DNA from: UBA4408 sp002389785
Lineage (GTDB): Bacteria > Bacteroidota > Bacteroidia > UBA4408
Direction: 5' to 3'
NCBI GenBank assembly: GCA_035438985.1
Contig: DAORJK010000012.1
Span: 1 to 64,000, forward strand
Length of the DNA stretch: 64,000 nt
In this document: positions 52,623 to 63,421 of the stretch, piece by piece
Layout: the number at the start of each line of letters is the position of its first letter
How positions within the stretch are numbered: position 1 is the first letter of the stretch
Position numbers and translations under genes: made by a program
Notes under the pieces: generated by a model
The model's database searches: none
What the model was told of the DNA's origin: nothing
The model's input: only the letters and a program-made list of their open reading frames with translations

Positions 52623-52768
52623 AATATTTGTGTAAATAAAAACATCGGCTAAAGTATAATTTATTTACAATAAATTGTTACTAACTCCGAAAAAAAATGA
52701 ATTTCTCTTTTACAAGTCAGTTTAATTTTAATTTACGAATCCAATTATCCGATTGATTTTAAAAAAAT

Positions 52769-52776
52769 TACATTTG
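52769..52776 (+). promoter_or_regulatory. Candidate -7 element for methyltransferase gene
   Basis: TACATTTG fits TAnnTTTG, 16 bp before the GTG start at 52793. A -33 TTG at standard spacing was not found. Confidence 0.35.
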
Positions 52777-52792
52777 CCTTTCAACTACACTC

Positions 52793-53533
52793 GTGCGAAA
52801 CAAGAAAATACATTGGTTTGAGAATTGGTTTGATTCGCCTTATTATCACCTGTTGTATCAAAACAGAGATAATGATGAAGCACATCATTTTATTCGTAAC
52901 TTAACTGCACATCTTCAACTTAAGCCTCGTGCCAAGTTGCTCGATTTAGCCTGTGGCAAAGGAAGGCATAGTATCTACTTTTCGAAAAACCATTTTATAA
53001 CAACCGGAATCGATTTATCAGCACAAAGTATTCGTTATGCCGAGCAGTTTGAAAATGAGTATTTATCGTTTTTTATTCACGATATGAGGAAGCCATTTCG
53101 GATTAATTATTTCGATGTGGTGATGAATTTATTCACCAGTTTCGGATATTTTGAAAATGAAAAGGATAATTTTCGCACTCTCCAAGCAGCAGCCATGTCG
53201 CTAAAGCCGGGTGGATTATTAATTATCGATTTTATGAATGCTGAAAAAGCAGTAAAAGAAATTCAGGCTTACGAAGAAAAAAAAGTTTGCGACATCGTGT
53301 TTCATATCCAAAAAAAAATCGTGAATCAGTTTTTGGTTAAAGAAATTAATTTTACCGATAATGAGGAGGAATTTTATTTTACCGAAAGTGTTAAAACCCT
53401 TAATTTAGCTAGTTTCGAGAATTATTTTACAACTTGTGGATTGGTGCTAAAAGAACATTTTGGCAGCTATGATTTAAGTCCATTCGACCAAGAAAAATCA
53501 GAACGATTAATACTAATAGCACAGAAGAAATAA
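52793..53533 (+). CDS. Class I SAM-dependent methyltransferase
   Basis: 246-residue Rossmann-fold methyltransferase. Motif I is LLDLACGKGRHSIYF (49-63), the acidic motif II is TGIDLS (71-76), and a typical IHDMRKPFRINYFDVVMNL segment (cut here) follows. GTG at 52793 is the likely start, as homologous N-termini begin near KIHWFENWFDSPYYHLLY. Substrate unknown. Converges with the giant T9SS gene. Confidence 0.85.
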   Translation: MRNKKIHWFENWFDSPYYHLLYQNRDNDEAHHFIRNLTAHLQLKPRAKLLDLACGKGRHSIYFSKNHFITTGIDLSAQSIRYAEQFENEYLSFFIHDMRKPFRINYFDVVMNLFTSFGYFENEKDNFRTLQAAAMSLKPGGLLIIDFMNAEKAVKEIQAYEEKKVCDIVFHIQKKIVNQFLVKEINFTDNEEEFYFTESVKTLNLASFENYFTTCGLVLKEHFGSYDLSPFDQEKSERLILIAQKK

Positions 53534-53564
53534 AATTTCAACTGTGCCATTAGTAATCAATACG

Positions 53565-56500
53565 TTATTCTGTTATTACAATTTTTTCGGTTTTACTTTT
53601 ACCGTCAACTGTCAGTTGGTAGTAATATACTCCGGCAGGTAAATCGGCAGCTTCAAACTTTACCTGGTGAATTCCTTCAGATTCATTGCTGTTTACCAAA
53701 GTTTTAATTCGCTCTCCATATACATTGTACACTTCTAAAAGCACATCGCTCTTTGCTTTGAGTAAATACACAATGGTCGTTTCAAAAGTAAATGGATTCG
53801 GATAACAACGCACATAGGTGTCGTTCTCAGAATTGTCAATAGCACTTGCATTTTCCTGCTTTTTGCCGGAAACAAAGGATTTTTTAGCTGCAAATTGACT
53901 GTTATTGTCAGCGTAAAGTATAACGCCATTTTCTAACCAATTATCTTGTAGCATTTGTATGGTAGTACCGTTTTGATCTTTTACAGTAATACTTGCAAGA
54001 TTTTGTCCATTATCTACTACCATACTAAATTCTTCATTCAGCGGCAATTGGTTGGATGGAATAACGATAGTCATGTGGTTGCCAGCATCAACAGTACTTG
54101 TGTAAGTTACGGCATTTCTCATTTTCCAGTATTCACCAAATTCATTCACAGTTCTAAAAGTTAAACCGTTGGGTAATTGACTCACAAAAGAGCGCTCTGC
54201 TTGCAATTTAAAATTACGTGTTGGGTGAATCAATAAGTTGGTTGGAGCACCATTGGCCATGTGCTTTTCAACACAATACAACCAGCGACTTACGTGACGC
54301 GGCCAGTTTAAAGAATCCACCTTATCCGACACTTGTGCATCTGAAATAGTCATTGGAATCTCATACAAACTTGTGACAGCACCTTCAAAAGCCATGTCTT
54401 TGTGAGCAATATAAGGAAATGCCGTAAGCACATCATTGCCGCTCATACTTGAACTATACTTATATCCTAAATCGCTCATGGCATTAATTTGTTGGGTATG
54501 TTGATACAAATACCCCGGACGATAAGAAGTAATACTTATTCCCAATTCAGTATCCAAAAGGCTTTTTGAGACTTCTACTTCCCCATACACTGAAGCTCCT
54601 TGTGTAAAATTACCATTGTAGTGTGGCAAGTAATTGGTTACGGTATTACCAATACTTCCAACAGCAACAATTGACTCATTGTCCATGTCCGGAAAATGTC
54701 CAACAGAGTGGCTTGCTACTTCTTGATTTTTTGAAAGTAAGTACTGACGTTGAGCAGTATATCCTGTCCAGAAATCTCCTGCAACAAAATCATGTATGTA
54801 ATGAGTTGTAATAAAATAGGTAGCTCTAATGTTTAATGAATCTTCATAATCAGCATCCAATGGCATTAACAAACAGGAGGTTGCAGCATCAATGTCGTGG
54901 GTCATCATGATGGTAGCTTTAGTATCCCCCGGACTAGTATGTTTCCAAACTGCATAGGGTACATGTTGTGCAAACAAAGCTTTAATCCACAATATAAATA
55001 CATCGGAAGATGGCTCAAATCCATTCGAAAAAGTACGTTGGGCGTTGTAATCTAAATTTAATTGCGGTCGTAAAATCAAATCTTTAATCGACATACCCAA
55101 GGCATATGCATACCCTGATCCGAATTGATTTTTAGTGATCGCTATTCCACCATCTTCATAAAATGCTAATGGGCTTGCTGTAGTAGTGACGTAACTTCGT
55201 GTGTCAAAAATAGTAGGATTGTTGGTTCTTCCTAAACTTATTTTTTGTTCTAAGGTATCATCAAACCAACGCAAAGAAGCATCGTTGCTACCCATGTTCC
55301 AACTCATTTGATAACGAGTATTTGAATTTACATAACCGTCAATTCCAAATACAAATTTTAAATCATTGTTTTTCATTCGAGGTAAAATAATGATACCACC
55401 ATTCTTAACATAATTTGAAATTACACTATCTTCAAATGCAGTAAAAGCAACACTATCCAACCAAGAGGTACACAACACAAAAGGATAATTTTGAACGGTA
55501 GCAACACTGCTCGAAACCACGTAAGGAATTCCGGCTACATCCAATATGTGTTTTGCGCTAAATAAATTATTCTCAAAAACCTCCCCATTTCTGCCACTAA
55601 AGTCCAGTATTGCTGCTGTTCTTTCTTTTTGAACAGTTGCAACTTGTATTTCATTTGAAATAACTTGTGAAGGGGATGTACAACTTTTGCTGGTAGTTAT
55701 TCGACAGGTAATTCTATCTCCATTTACTTTAAAATCGGTATACATAGAACTTTTTGTTGCACCATTTATGGCTATTCCATTTTTATACCATTGATAACTA
55801 GGAGTACTTCCACCATTTGTAACATTGGCTGTAAACGTAGCTGTAGTACCTTGTGCAACACTCGTTGGACCTGTTATACTTGCCGATAGCACATAACTAT
55901 TTACAGTAATAGTTTTTACTGATGAAGTAGCGTATGGAGAAGAAACACAAACCAGGCTAGAAGTCATTTTGCAAAATACTTTATCTTGATTATTTAAAGT
56001 AGCGCTAACAAAATCTCCGGTAGTGGTTCCAACACTGATATTGTTTATAAACCATTCATAAACCGGAGTTTCACCTCCATTAACAGGATTGGGTGTAAAG
56101 GTTACAGGTACACCTGCACAGGTGGTAGTTCCACTGGTGGTAAGCGTTACTGATGGAACTAAAGGGCTACCGGAAAAACTTCTGTTACCGCTTGGATTGG
56201 TTCCACTTACCGGCGTTTTAGTTCCGGCAATATTACCAATTACAGTAATTGCGTTGGTTGGAATGCTGGCATCAAAGGTATTCCCTGCACAAATTGAGGC
56301 TGAAATATCGTATGCCAAGAAGAAATAATAGGAATCTAAATCCAAATTGTTTACTCCCGGAACTGAAAAAGTAATTGTTCCACTTGGGTTGGCAATACTA
56401 TCTTTTAACACAGCTGTTGAAAAATCATTCACCGTATTAAAATAAAGTTTTGCGGCTTTAACTGCAGAATTATTTGAATTGAGCATGTTAAAGGAAATTT

Positions 56501-59500
56501 GGCTAACACCCCAACCACCCGTATTATTAGTAGTAGTACCATCAAATTGCCCCCATAAAATTTGCTGATTTTTAGCACCCGGCACCAATGTTCCTGAAAC
56601 CTGATAAAATCTGCTTTGAGCATACTTGGCACTTGTAAGTGTTACGGTTACTAATGACGAACTTACCGTTGGAGTTGAAATACACGCTAAATCAGAACTC
56701 ATAATACAATACACGTCAACAGTATCAGTAATGTTAGTAAGGGTATATGCACCGGAAGTTGTGGCAACGAAAATAGAATTAACATACCAGTCGTAACTTG
56801 GCGCCAGGCCGCCATTTACAGGAATTGGAGTAAAGGTTGCTGAATTGCCGGAAGTAACTTTTGATTTTGAAGAAACAATGCTTACCGAAGGAGTTAAAAT
56901 AGTTGAGTTAATAGTTAAATTACCCGTTGGGTTTGGATTATTTGTAACTGATTTTAAGCCCGAATTATTTCCTGTAATTGAAATTCCATTTGAGGGCACT
57001 AAAGCATCTAACACATTTCCTCCACAAACCCCATTGGTAGCAATATCGTAGGTTATAAAGAAGTAAACCGGACTTATTTTTAAATCTGAAACACCAGAAA
57101 CAGTAAATACAATTGTTCCGGATGGATTAGCAATACTGTCTTTAAGCACAGCACTTGAAAAATCATTTATAGTATTGAACCACAATTTTGCTTTGGTAAC
57201 ATTTGAATTGTTGCTGTTTGCCATTGTAAACGAAAGCGAATTTACACCCCATCCACCAGAAGATTGACTGGCAACACCTTCAAGCATACCATATAATATT
57301 GGTTGATTTACCGCACCCGGAGCTACCGTTCCTGTAACTTGAAAAAAGCTACTGTTCCCATATTCATAACCTTTCACTATAATTGTTTTAACAGCAGAAT
57401 TAACAGTTTGTGGAATTGCACAATCTAGGTTAGAGGTCATGGCACAATACACTGTGGTATTGGCTTGCAAATTCGATAATACATAACTACCCGGAGTTGA
57501 GACTGTATACAATCCATTTACATACCAAGCATAAGTTGGATTACTTCCTCCATTAACCGGGTGAGGAGTAAGTGTAACAGAACTACCGGGTGATACATTG
57601 TTTACATCTTCGGTAATTGAAACTGAAGTAACTACAGGAGAGGCAACAATGGTCTTATTTCCTAGAGGATTAGGATCATTGGTAGCCGATTTCTGGCCAC
57701 CGTTATTACCACTAATTACAATGCCACCTGCTGGTATATGTGCATCTAAAACATTGGAATTACAAGCATTGTTTGCAATATCAAAAGCTAAGAAAAAATA
57801 CACAGAATTTGCTCCTAAATTACTGATGCCGTTTAGCATAAAATTTATGGTACCAAATGGATTTACCACACTGTCTTTTAGTATTGCAGTAGAAAAATCA
57901 TTGGTAGTATTGTAATATAATTTTGCAACACTAACGTTCGTATTATTCGTATTGTCCATGGCAAACGACAATTCGTTCACTCCCCAACCTCCACTCAAAG
58001 GAGAGGCAACTCCATCAAACTTGCCATAAATAATTGCATTTTTCTTCGAACCGGGAGTGACAGTTCCTGTATATTGATAAAATGTACTGGAAGCATACTC
58101 AAATCCGGCAAAAGAAACAGTAATAGTAATTGTTTGAGAAGTATATTGTGCGTTTGAACATGCGAGGTTCGAAACCATTTTACAATATACTGAGGTTTGT
58201 GTAGTAACGTTGTTAAGCGTAAAAGGCCCATTGTTGGTGGTAGTAAGTACATTATTTACATACCAATTGTAAGTTGGATTTGTTCCTCCATTAATGGGTG
58301 TTGGAGTAAATGTTACAGAGGAGCCTGAATTAACATTCGTGCTACTAGCAGAAATGCTAATAGAAGGTACGGTTGTAGCTGTTGAGACCGTAAGATAACC
58401 GGTTGGATTAGAACCGGATGTTACAGATTTTACTCCTGCAATATTTCCAACTACGGTTATACCATTTTGAGCAACAGAGGCATCTATTATATTTCCATTA
58501 CAAACGCCGGAACCGGCCATATCATAAGTTAAGAAAAAATAAATTGAATTCAGTGCTTGATTGGTTACTCCGGGAATATTAAAAGTGATTGTACCTGTTG
58601 GATTTAGTACACTATCCTTTAAAATAGCAGTTGAAAAATCGTTTACAGTATTGTACCATATCTTTGCCTTTGCAATATTGGCATTGTTAAAACTGGTCAT
58701 GTTAAACTTTAACTTACTAATGCCCCAACCACCAGGATTGTTGCTGGTTGTTCCGTCAAACTTTCCATATAATACCGGATTGTTTTTTGAACCCGGGGCA
58801 ACGGTACCAACTATTTGATAAAAAGTACTGCTTGCATATTTATAACCTCCAACTGAAATTGTTTTAGTTGCAGAAGTTGCAGTTTGCGGTGAAACACAGG
58901 CTAAGTTAGAAGTCATTATACAATAAGCAGTTGTGGTGCTTGTTATATTGCTAATGGTATAAGCTCCTGAATTAGTAGCAACCAAAACTCCATTTACATA
59001 CCAAGCGTAGCTGGGATTAGAACCACCATTCACCGGTGTTGGAGTAAGTGTAACTGAACTTCCAGGTAATACATTGCTGCTGCTACTTACAACCGTTACA
59101 GATGGAGTATAAACTTGAGTCGAAATTACACGATTTCCACTTGGGTTTGAACCGGAGGTCACCGATTTTACACCTGCAATATTTCCATTAATTAAAATTG
59201 CACCGGTTGGTAAAGAAGCATCGAGTGTATTTCCACAATTTGCCACTGTAGCAACATCATAGGTTAGGTAAAAATATACCGATACCAATTCTAAATTAGA
59301 TACTCCGGGAATCGTAAAGGTAATAGTCCCGCTGGGATTAGAAATGCTATCCTTTACTACCGCAGTATTAAAGTCATTAACTGTATTGTACCATAATTTA
59401 GCCTTCGTAACATTCGCATTATCGGTATTGTTCATGGTAAATGAAATAGTGCTAACTCCCCAACCACCCGAAGAAGTAGAGGTTGCTCCATCAAATTTAC

Positions 59501-61136
59501 CATACAAGATCGGTTGATTTTTATCTCCCCAAAGTACATTTCCGGTGAATTGATAAAAGGTACTACTTCCGTATTTAAATCCGCCAACCGAAATGGTTTT
59601 GGTTGCTGAAGTAACTGTTGTTGGTGATACACAAGGTAAATTAGAAGTCATAATACAATAAGCAGTGGTAGTAGCGGTAATGTTGGTAATGGTATAAGGT
59701 CCATTGTTGCTTGCAACCAAAGCACCATTAACATACCAGGCATAACTTGGATTGCTTCCACCATTTGTTGGATTCGGAGTTAACGTAACAGAACCACCCG
59801 GAATCACACTGCTACTGCTGGTAGTTACTGTAATTGCTGGAGCATAAGTTGGTGCGGTAATCATGCGATTTCCACTTAAACTGGTAGTAGTTGCTGATTT
59901 CTGTCCCGCTATATTTCCAGTAATAGTTATTGCTCCGGTTGGAACAGAAGCATCTAATACAGAATTATTGCAAGCCGCAGCAGCAATATCATACGTTAAA
60001 AAGAAATACACCGAGTTAGCATCTAAATTACTTACTCCGTTAATTGCAAAAGTGATTGTTCCGGTTGGATTTGCAATACTGTCCTTCACAACGGCTGTAG
60101 CAAAATCGTTACTTGTGTTGAACCATAATTTGGCTTTAGTAACGTTTGCATTATCGGTATTATTTAATGTAAACGAAAGTGCACTAACGCCCCAACCTCC
60201 CGAAGAGGTGGTAGTAGAACCATCGAATTTAGCATAAATAATTTGTTGGTTCTTTGCACCCAAAGCCACGCTACCGGTTACTTGATAAAAAGAACTAGCA
60301 GAATATTTATAGCCAAGTATATTAATTGTTTTCGTTACCGAGGTAGCGGTTAAAGGAGATGCGCAAGGCAAGTTAGAAGTCATGACACAATAAACAGTGG
60401 TAGTTGAGGTAATTGAATTAATGGTATAATCACCATTGGTTGTTGCTGCCAAAATTCCATTCACATAATAGGCAAAACTAGGATTGCTTCCTCCATTCAC
60501 TGCGGTTGGTGTTACAGTTACCGAACTACCCGAAACTACATTACTTGAACTGGTTGTGAGCGAAACAGAAGGCGTAAAAGCAGTAGTTGAAATAGAGCGG
60601 TTTCCGGCAGGATTGCTGCCACTTACCGGAGTTTTTAATCCTGCAACATTTCCAATTACAGTAATTCCCCCGGTTGGTATTGAGGCGTCTAAAGTACTAC
60701 CATTGCATCCGGTAGCAGCTATATCATAGGTTAAGTAAAAATAAATGGAAGTTAATTCTAGGCTATCAACATCTGCGATTGAGAAGGTAATAGTACCGGA
60801 TGGGTTCGAAATACTGTCCTTAAGTGTTGCAGTCGAAAAATCATTAACAGTATTGTACCATATTTTTGCTTTAGTTACTGCAGCATTATCAGCATTTAAC
60901 ATATTAAATGACAAGGAACTTATTCCCCAACCACCTGCAAAAGCTGTAGTGGCTCCATCCACTTGTCCCCATAAAATTTGCTGGTTAAGTGCTCCTAAAC
61001 TAACTGGTCCGGTTACTTGATAAAAACTTGATTGGCCATACTTATAGCCTGCATTAGCTTGAAATGCAATGAAGAATTGCAAGCAAAAAAATAATAAAGC
61101 GGTAATTTTTTTCATGGTTGAAATGGTACTATTCAT
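53565..61136 (-). CDS. Giant T9SS protein: seven tandem modules plus NodB-like deacetylase
   Basis: 2,523-residue secreted protein, the largest gene in the window. A signal peptide (about 8-29; Met8 is a plausible alternative start) is followed by seven tandem units starting near residues 30, 273, 517, 761, 1009, 1254 and 1502. Each unit has a roughly 150-residue BNR_assoc_N-like beta domain (GGWGVS, KAKLWYNT, FFLTYDIA, LDASVPTG) and an Ig/PKD-like domain with WYVNG and YCIMTSNL. An eighth Ig domain (about 1749-1850) precedes a Rossmann or amidotransferase-like domain (about 1850-2060) and a NodB polysaccharide-deacetylase domain (about 2070-2300) with MMTHDID, SHSVGH and SYRPGY. The end is a T9SS C-terminal domain (YPNPFTFETTIV, about 2445 on). 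The role may be surface polysaccharide processing; this is inferred. Confidence 0.88.
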   Translation of the reverse strand: MNSTISTMKKITALLFFCLQFFIAFQANAGYKYGQSSFYQVTGPVSLGALNQQILWGQVDGATTAFAGGWGISSLSFNMLNADNAAVTKAKIWYNTVNDFSTATLKDSISNPSGTITFSIADVDSLELTSIYFYLTYDIAATGCNGSTLDASIPTGGITVIGNVAGLKTPVSGSNPAGNRSISTTAFTPSVSLTTSSSNVVSGSSVTVTPTAVNGGSNPSFAYYVNGILAATTNGDYTINSITSTTTVYCVMTSNLPCASPLTATSVTKTINILGYKYSASSFYQVTGSVALGAKNQQIIYAKFDGSTTTSSGGWGVSALSFTLNNTDNANVTKAKLWFNTSNDFATAVVKDSIANPTGTITFAINGVSNLDANSVYFFLTYDIAAAACNNSVLDASVPTGAITITGNIAGQKSATTTSLSGNRMITAPTYAPAITVTTSSSSVIPGGSVTLTPNPTNGGSNPSYAWYVNGALVASNNGPYTITNITATTTAYCIMTSNLPCVSPTTVTSATKTISVGGFKYGSSTFYQFTGNVLWGDKNQPILYGKFDGATSTSSGGWGVSTISFTMNNTDNANVTKAKLWYNTVNDFNTAVVKDSISNPSGTITFTIPGVSNLELVSVYFYLTYDVATVANCGNTLDASLPTGAILINGNIAGVKSVTSGSNPSGNRVISTQVYTPSVTVVSSSSNVLPGSSVTLTPTPVNGGSNPSYAWYVNGVLVATNSGAYTISNITSTTTAYCIMTSNLACVSPQTATSATKTISVGGYKYASSTFYQIVGTVAPGSKNNPVLYGKFDGTTSNNPGGWGISKLKFNMTSFNNANIAKAKIWYNTVNDFSTAILKDSVLNPTGTITFNIPGVTNQALNSIYFFLTYDMAGSGVCNGNIIDASVAQNGITVVGNIAGVKSVTSGSNPTGYLTVSTATTVPSISISASSTNVNSGSSVTFTPTPINGGTNPTYNWYVNNVLTTTNNGPFTLNNVTTQTSVYCKMVSNLACSNAQYTSQTITITVSFAGFEYASSTFYQYTGTVTPGSKKNAIIYGKFDGVASPLSGGWGVNELSFAMDNTNNTNVSVAKLYYNTTNDFSTAILKDSVVNPFGTINFMLNGISNLGANSVYFFLAFDIANNACNSNVLDAHIPAGGIVISGNNGGQKSATNDPNPLGNKTIVASPVVTSVSITEDVNNVSPGSSVTLTPHPVNGGSNPTYAWYVNGLYTVSTPGSYVLSNLQANTTVYCAMTSNLDCAIPQTVNSAVKTIIVKGYEYGNSSFFQVTGTVAPGAVNQPILYGMLEGVASQSSGGWGVNSLSFTMANSNNSNVTKAKLWFNTINDFSSAVLKDSIANPSGTIVFTVSGVSDLKISPVYFFITYDIATNGVCGGNVLDALVPSNGISITGNNSGLKSVTNNPNPTGNLTINSTILTPSVSIVSSKSKVTSGNSATFTPIPVNGGLAPSYDWYVNSIFVATTSGAYTLTNITDTVDVYCIMSSDLACISTPTVSSSLVTVTLTSAKYAQSRFYQVSGTLVPGAKNQQILWGQFDGTTTNNTGGWGVSQISFNMLNSNNSAVKAAKLYFNTVNDFSTAVLKDSIANPSGTITFSVPGVNNLDLDSYYFFLAYDISASICAGNTFDASIPTNAITVIGNIAGTKTPVSGTNPSGNRSFSGSPLVPSVTLTTSGTTTCAGVPVTFTPNPVNGGETPVYEWFINNISVGTTTGDFVSATLNNQDKVFCKMTSSLVCVSSPYATSSVKTITVNSYVLSASITGPTSVAQGTTATFTANVTNGGSTPSYQWYKNGIAINGATKSSMYTDFKVNGDRITCRITTSKSCTSPSQVISNEIQVATVQKERTAAILDFSGRNGEVFENNLFSAKHILDVAGIPYVVSSSVATVQNYPFVLCTSWLDSVAFTAFEDSVISNYVKNGGIIILPRMKNNDLKFVFGIDGYVNSNTRYQMSWNMGSNDASLRWFDDTLEQKISLGRTNNPTIFDTRSYVTTTASPLAFYEDGGIAITKNQFGSGYAYALGMSIKDLILRPQLNLDYNAQRTFSNGFEPSSDVFILWIKALFAQHVPYAVWKHTSPGDTKATIMMTHDIDAATSCLLMPLDADYEDSLNIRATYFITTHYIHDFVAGDFWTGYTAQRQYLLSKNQEVASHSVGHFPDMDNESIVAVGSIGNTVTNYLPHYNGNFTQGASVYGEVEVSKSLLDTELGISITSYRPGYLYQHTQQINAMSDLGYKYSSSMSGNDVLTAFPYIAHKDMAFEGAVTSLYEIPMTISDAQVSDKVDSLNWPRHVSRWLYCVEKHMANGAPTNLLIHPTRNFKLQAERSFVSQLPNGLTFRTVNEFGEYWKMRNAVTYTSTVDAGNHMTIVIPSNQLPLNEEFSMVVDNGQNLASITVKDQNGTTIQMLQDNWLENGVILYADNNSQFAAKKSFVSGKKQENASAIDNSENDTYVRCYPNPFTFETTIVYLLKAKSDVLLEVYNVYGERIKTLVNSNESEGIHQVKFEAADLPAGVYYYQLTVDGKSKTEKIVITE
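56600..61050 (-). repeat. Seven diverged tandem DNA repeats of about 740 bp
   Basis: Within the giant gene, the modules recur with starts near 61049, 60318, 59584, 58852, 58110, 57374 and 56630, spaced 731-744 bp apart. Copies are clearly related but individually diverged, so they are not an assembly stutter. They could allow recombination that changes copy number. Confidence 0.75.
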
Positions 61137-61165
61137 AATTTTTGTGTGGGGTTAATTTAATTTTG

Positions 61166-61173
61166 CAAAGATA
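61166..61173 (-). promoter_or_regulatory. Candidate -7 element for giant T9SS gene
   Basis: Read leftward TATCTTTG, which fits TAnnTTTG, about 30 bp before the first ATG. No -33 TTG at usual spacing. Confidence 0.4.
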
Positions 61174-61480
61174 GTTAATAATCAGTTAGTTTCGATGAGT
61201 TATGTATGTTAAAACTGGAAATAATGCCGACAAATGTTAAAATTTCGTTTACCAATATTTCTGATTCCTCCATTCAAGTCTTATACGCTAGAAAGGATAG
61301 AATGTTACAAAATGTAGAAACTTATTTTTTTATGTTTGATTAGTTCCGATACATTCAAGAAAATTTTAGATCCTAAAGGGATACTTTTGTAAATGAAGAA
61401 GTAAACAAGAATTGCATTGATTGTGTTACGTAATAAATTTAACTTGAATCTTTAAAAGTATTGATAAAACTAGTTACTTA

Positions 61481-61496
61481 GCATCACTAGTGGTGC
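61481..61496. promoter_or_regulatory. Palindrome upstream of CHU_C gene
   Basis: GCATCACTAGTGGTGC, a 16-bp palindrome with one T-G mismatch pair, about 60 bp before the gene at 61556. It could be an operator; the binding protein is unknown. Confidence 0.3.
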
Positions 61497-61555
61497 AAGT
61501 TTTAATAAAAATGTAATATTATTGTAGTCCAGAAAATTTATCACACCATAAACAA

Positions 61556-63346
61556 ATGCATCCACGTAACAATCACATTTTTGTTTTTGTGTTTTTATTT
61601 TTGTTGTCCGGCATTCGCAGTATAGCACAATCTTGTGCTTTTTCATTGGGAAATGATACAGCTATATGTCAAGGACTTCCAATAAATTTTTCGTTAGTAG
61701 CTCCGGCCGGAGCAACAGCTTATTTATGGGACAATAATAGTACACTTGCAACCCGCACTGTAACTAACTATGGAACATATTATTGTCGTTTGACAAAAAA
61801 TGGGACTAATGTAATTACCAACGGCAATTTCAGTGCTGGAAATACCGGATTTACGAGTAGTTATACCTTAGGTCCAACCGGCTCTCCATGGGGCGTTGTT
61901 GGCGATCCAGGAGTATATGCCATTACTACCAATGCAAGTTTGGTTCATTCCAATTTTCCATCGTTTACTAATCATACCACCGGCGGCGGTAATATGATGG
62001 TTGTAAACGGTTCTTCAACTCCTAACGTTTCGGTTTGGTGTCAAAATATAGTGGTTACTCCCAACACCAATTATAATTTTTCAACATGGGCGGCTACCTG
62101 TGTAGCAGGCAGTATTGCGGAACTAGCTATTTTACAATTTTCAATAAATGGTTCTGTTATTGGAAGCCCATTTTCTCCTTCCCTAACTTCTGGAGTTTGG
62201 TCGCAATTTAATGCTCAATGGAATTCAGGCACGAATGTATCTGCTAACATTTGTATAGTAAATCAAAATGTAACCCCATCAGGAAATGATTTTGCGATAG
62301 ATGATATATTTTTTCAACCTATTTGCGTGTTTACCGATACATTAAAAGTTACGCCCAAGCCTTTTCCAACAGGGTATAGTGCAGGAAGAGATACCACACT
62401 TTGCGCCGGTGAAACAGTTAGTTTAAGTGCCTTATCGGGCAGTGCTACGCTATTCAATTGGTCGAGCTTACCAGCCGGATTTACTTCTAATTTGTTGCAA
62501 CCTATCGTAAGTCCGACTGATACAACCAAATATATATTAAGTGCAGATTTGAATGGTTGTAAAAAAACCGATACCGCTGTTGTGTTTATTGAAAATACGC
62601 CCGTTGCTTATGCTGGTTTAAACGACACTATTTGCGAAGGCAAACAATTTACCTTACAAGGAAATGCAGGTGGAGGACAACAAGTTTCGTGGTATAGTGT
62701 ACCCACAGGATTTGCATCAACACAGGTAAATCCGATAATACAACCAACTGCCACAGCACTTTATGTTTTAGTATCTTCAAATGGATCTTGTAAAAGCAGC
62801 GATACTGTTGAAATTGTGGTAAACAGCTCCCCTCTTGCAGATTTTATTACGAGTGCCGCAGATTCGAGTTGTAATTCCTTTTCTATTCAATTTACCAACA
62901 ATTCAACAAATGCCAGCAGTTATGTTTGGGATTTTGGTGATGGACAATTTTCGAGCGATTTATCTCCTTTGCATACTTATACTGAACAATCGATTTTTCC
63001 AGTTAAATTGCAAGCTAAAACAGCGGGATGTATTGATACAAAAAACCTAGCCTTAAAAATTTCATTTAGCGAAAATGCCTTGTTTGTTCCGAATTCTTTT
63101 AGCCCTAACAATGACTTAAAAAATGACCGCTTTTTTATTCCTAAAGGCTGTCTTCAAACCGTATCTGTTTCGATTTATGACCGTTGGGGTTTACTTGTAA
63201 AAAAATGGGAAGGATTGGATGGTTATTGGGATGGAAAATCTTCCGGATTACCAGCTAATGCCGGTGTGTATGTTTACCAATTAGATGGAATATACTTGAG
63301 TGGAGAAAAAGTAAAGAAAAAAGGAACTATAACTCTTTTTCGATAA
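61556..63346 (+). CDS. Secreted PKD protein with CHU_C (gliding-type) C-terminal domain
   Basis: 596-residue surface protein. Signal peptide (about 1-24, ending IRSIAQS). A Cys-containing Ig-like domain (LGNDTAICQGLPINFSL) leads, followed by a DUF642/CBM-like jelly roll (about 88-260: NVITNGNFSAGNTGF, FSTWAATC), two more Ig-like domains with GRDTTLCAGE and AGLNDTICEGK starts, a PKD domain (about 425-500: YVWDFGDGQFS) and a T9SS type B, CHU_C-type C-terminus (about 505-596: PNSFSPNNDLKNDRFFIPKG ... VYVYQLDG). This class is exported by T9SS and attached to or released from the surface. The ligand is unknown. Confidence 0.85.
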   Translation: MHPRNNHIFVFVFLFLLSGIRSIAQSCAFSLGNDTAICQGLPINFSLVAPAGATAYLWDNNSTLATRTVTNYGTYYCRLTKNGTNVITNGNFSAGNTGFTSSYTLGPTGSPWGVVGDPGVYAITTNASLVHSNFPSFTNHTTGGGNMMVVNGSSTPNVSVWCQNIVVTPNTNYNFSTWAATCVAGSIAELAILQFSINGSVIGSPFSPSLTSGVWSQFNAQWNSGTNVSANICIVNQNVTPSGNDFAIDDIFFQPICVFTDTLKVTPKPFPTGYSAGRDTTLCAGETVSLSALSGSATLFNWSSLPAGFTSNLLQPIVSPTDTTKYILSADLNGCKKTDTAVVFIENTPVAYAGLNDTICEGKQFTLQGNAGGGQQVSWYSVPTGFASTQVNPIIQPTATALYVLVSSNGSCKSSDTVEIVVNSSPLADFITSAADSSCNSFSIQFTNNSTNASSYVWDFGDGQFSSDLSPLHTYTEQSIFPVKLQAKTAGCIDTKNLALKISFSENALFVPNSFSPNNDLKNDRFFIPKGCLQTVSVSIYDRWGLLVKKWEGLDGYWDGKSSGLPANAGVYVYQLDGIYLSGEKVKKKGTITLFR

Positions 63347-63421
63347 TCCTTAATTATCGAATGAATATGCACAAAGTCAATTGTGCTATATTTGCCCGCT
63401 GTTTTCAATTTTATATTAAGT

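Larger units (their letters stand above)
61137..61555. other. Divergent intergenic region before the giant gene and CHU_C gene
   Basis: About 419 bp without a gene. It holds a -7-like motif for the leftward giant gene (61166-61173) and a palindrome (61481-61496). The remainder is AT-rich and shows nothing else I can identify. Confidence 0.65.

Noticed and set aside
53565..61136. Giant gene as an assembly artefact from repeat collapse
   Set aside because: The seven modules are individually diverged at many positions and the frame is uninterrupted for 7.5 kb.
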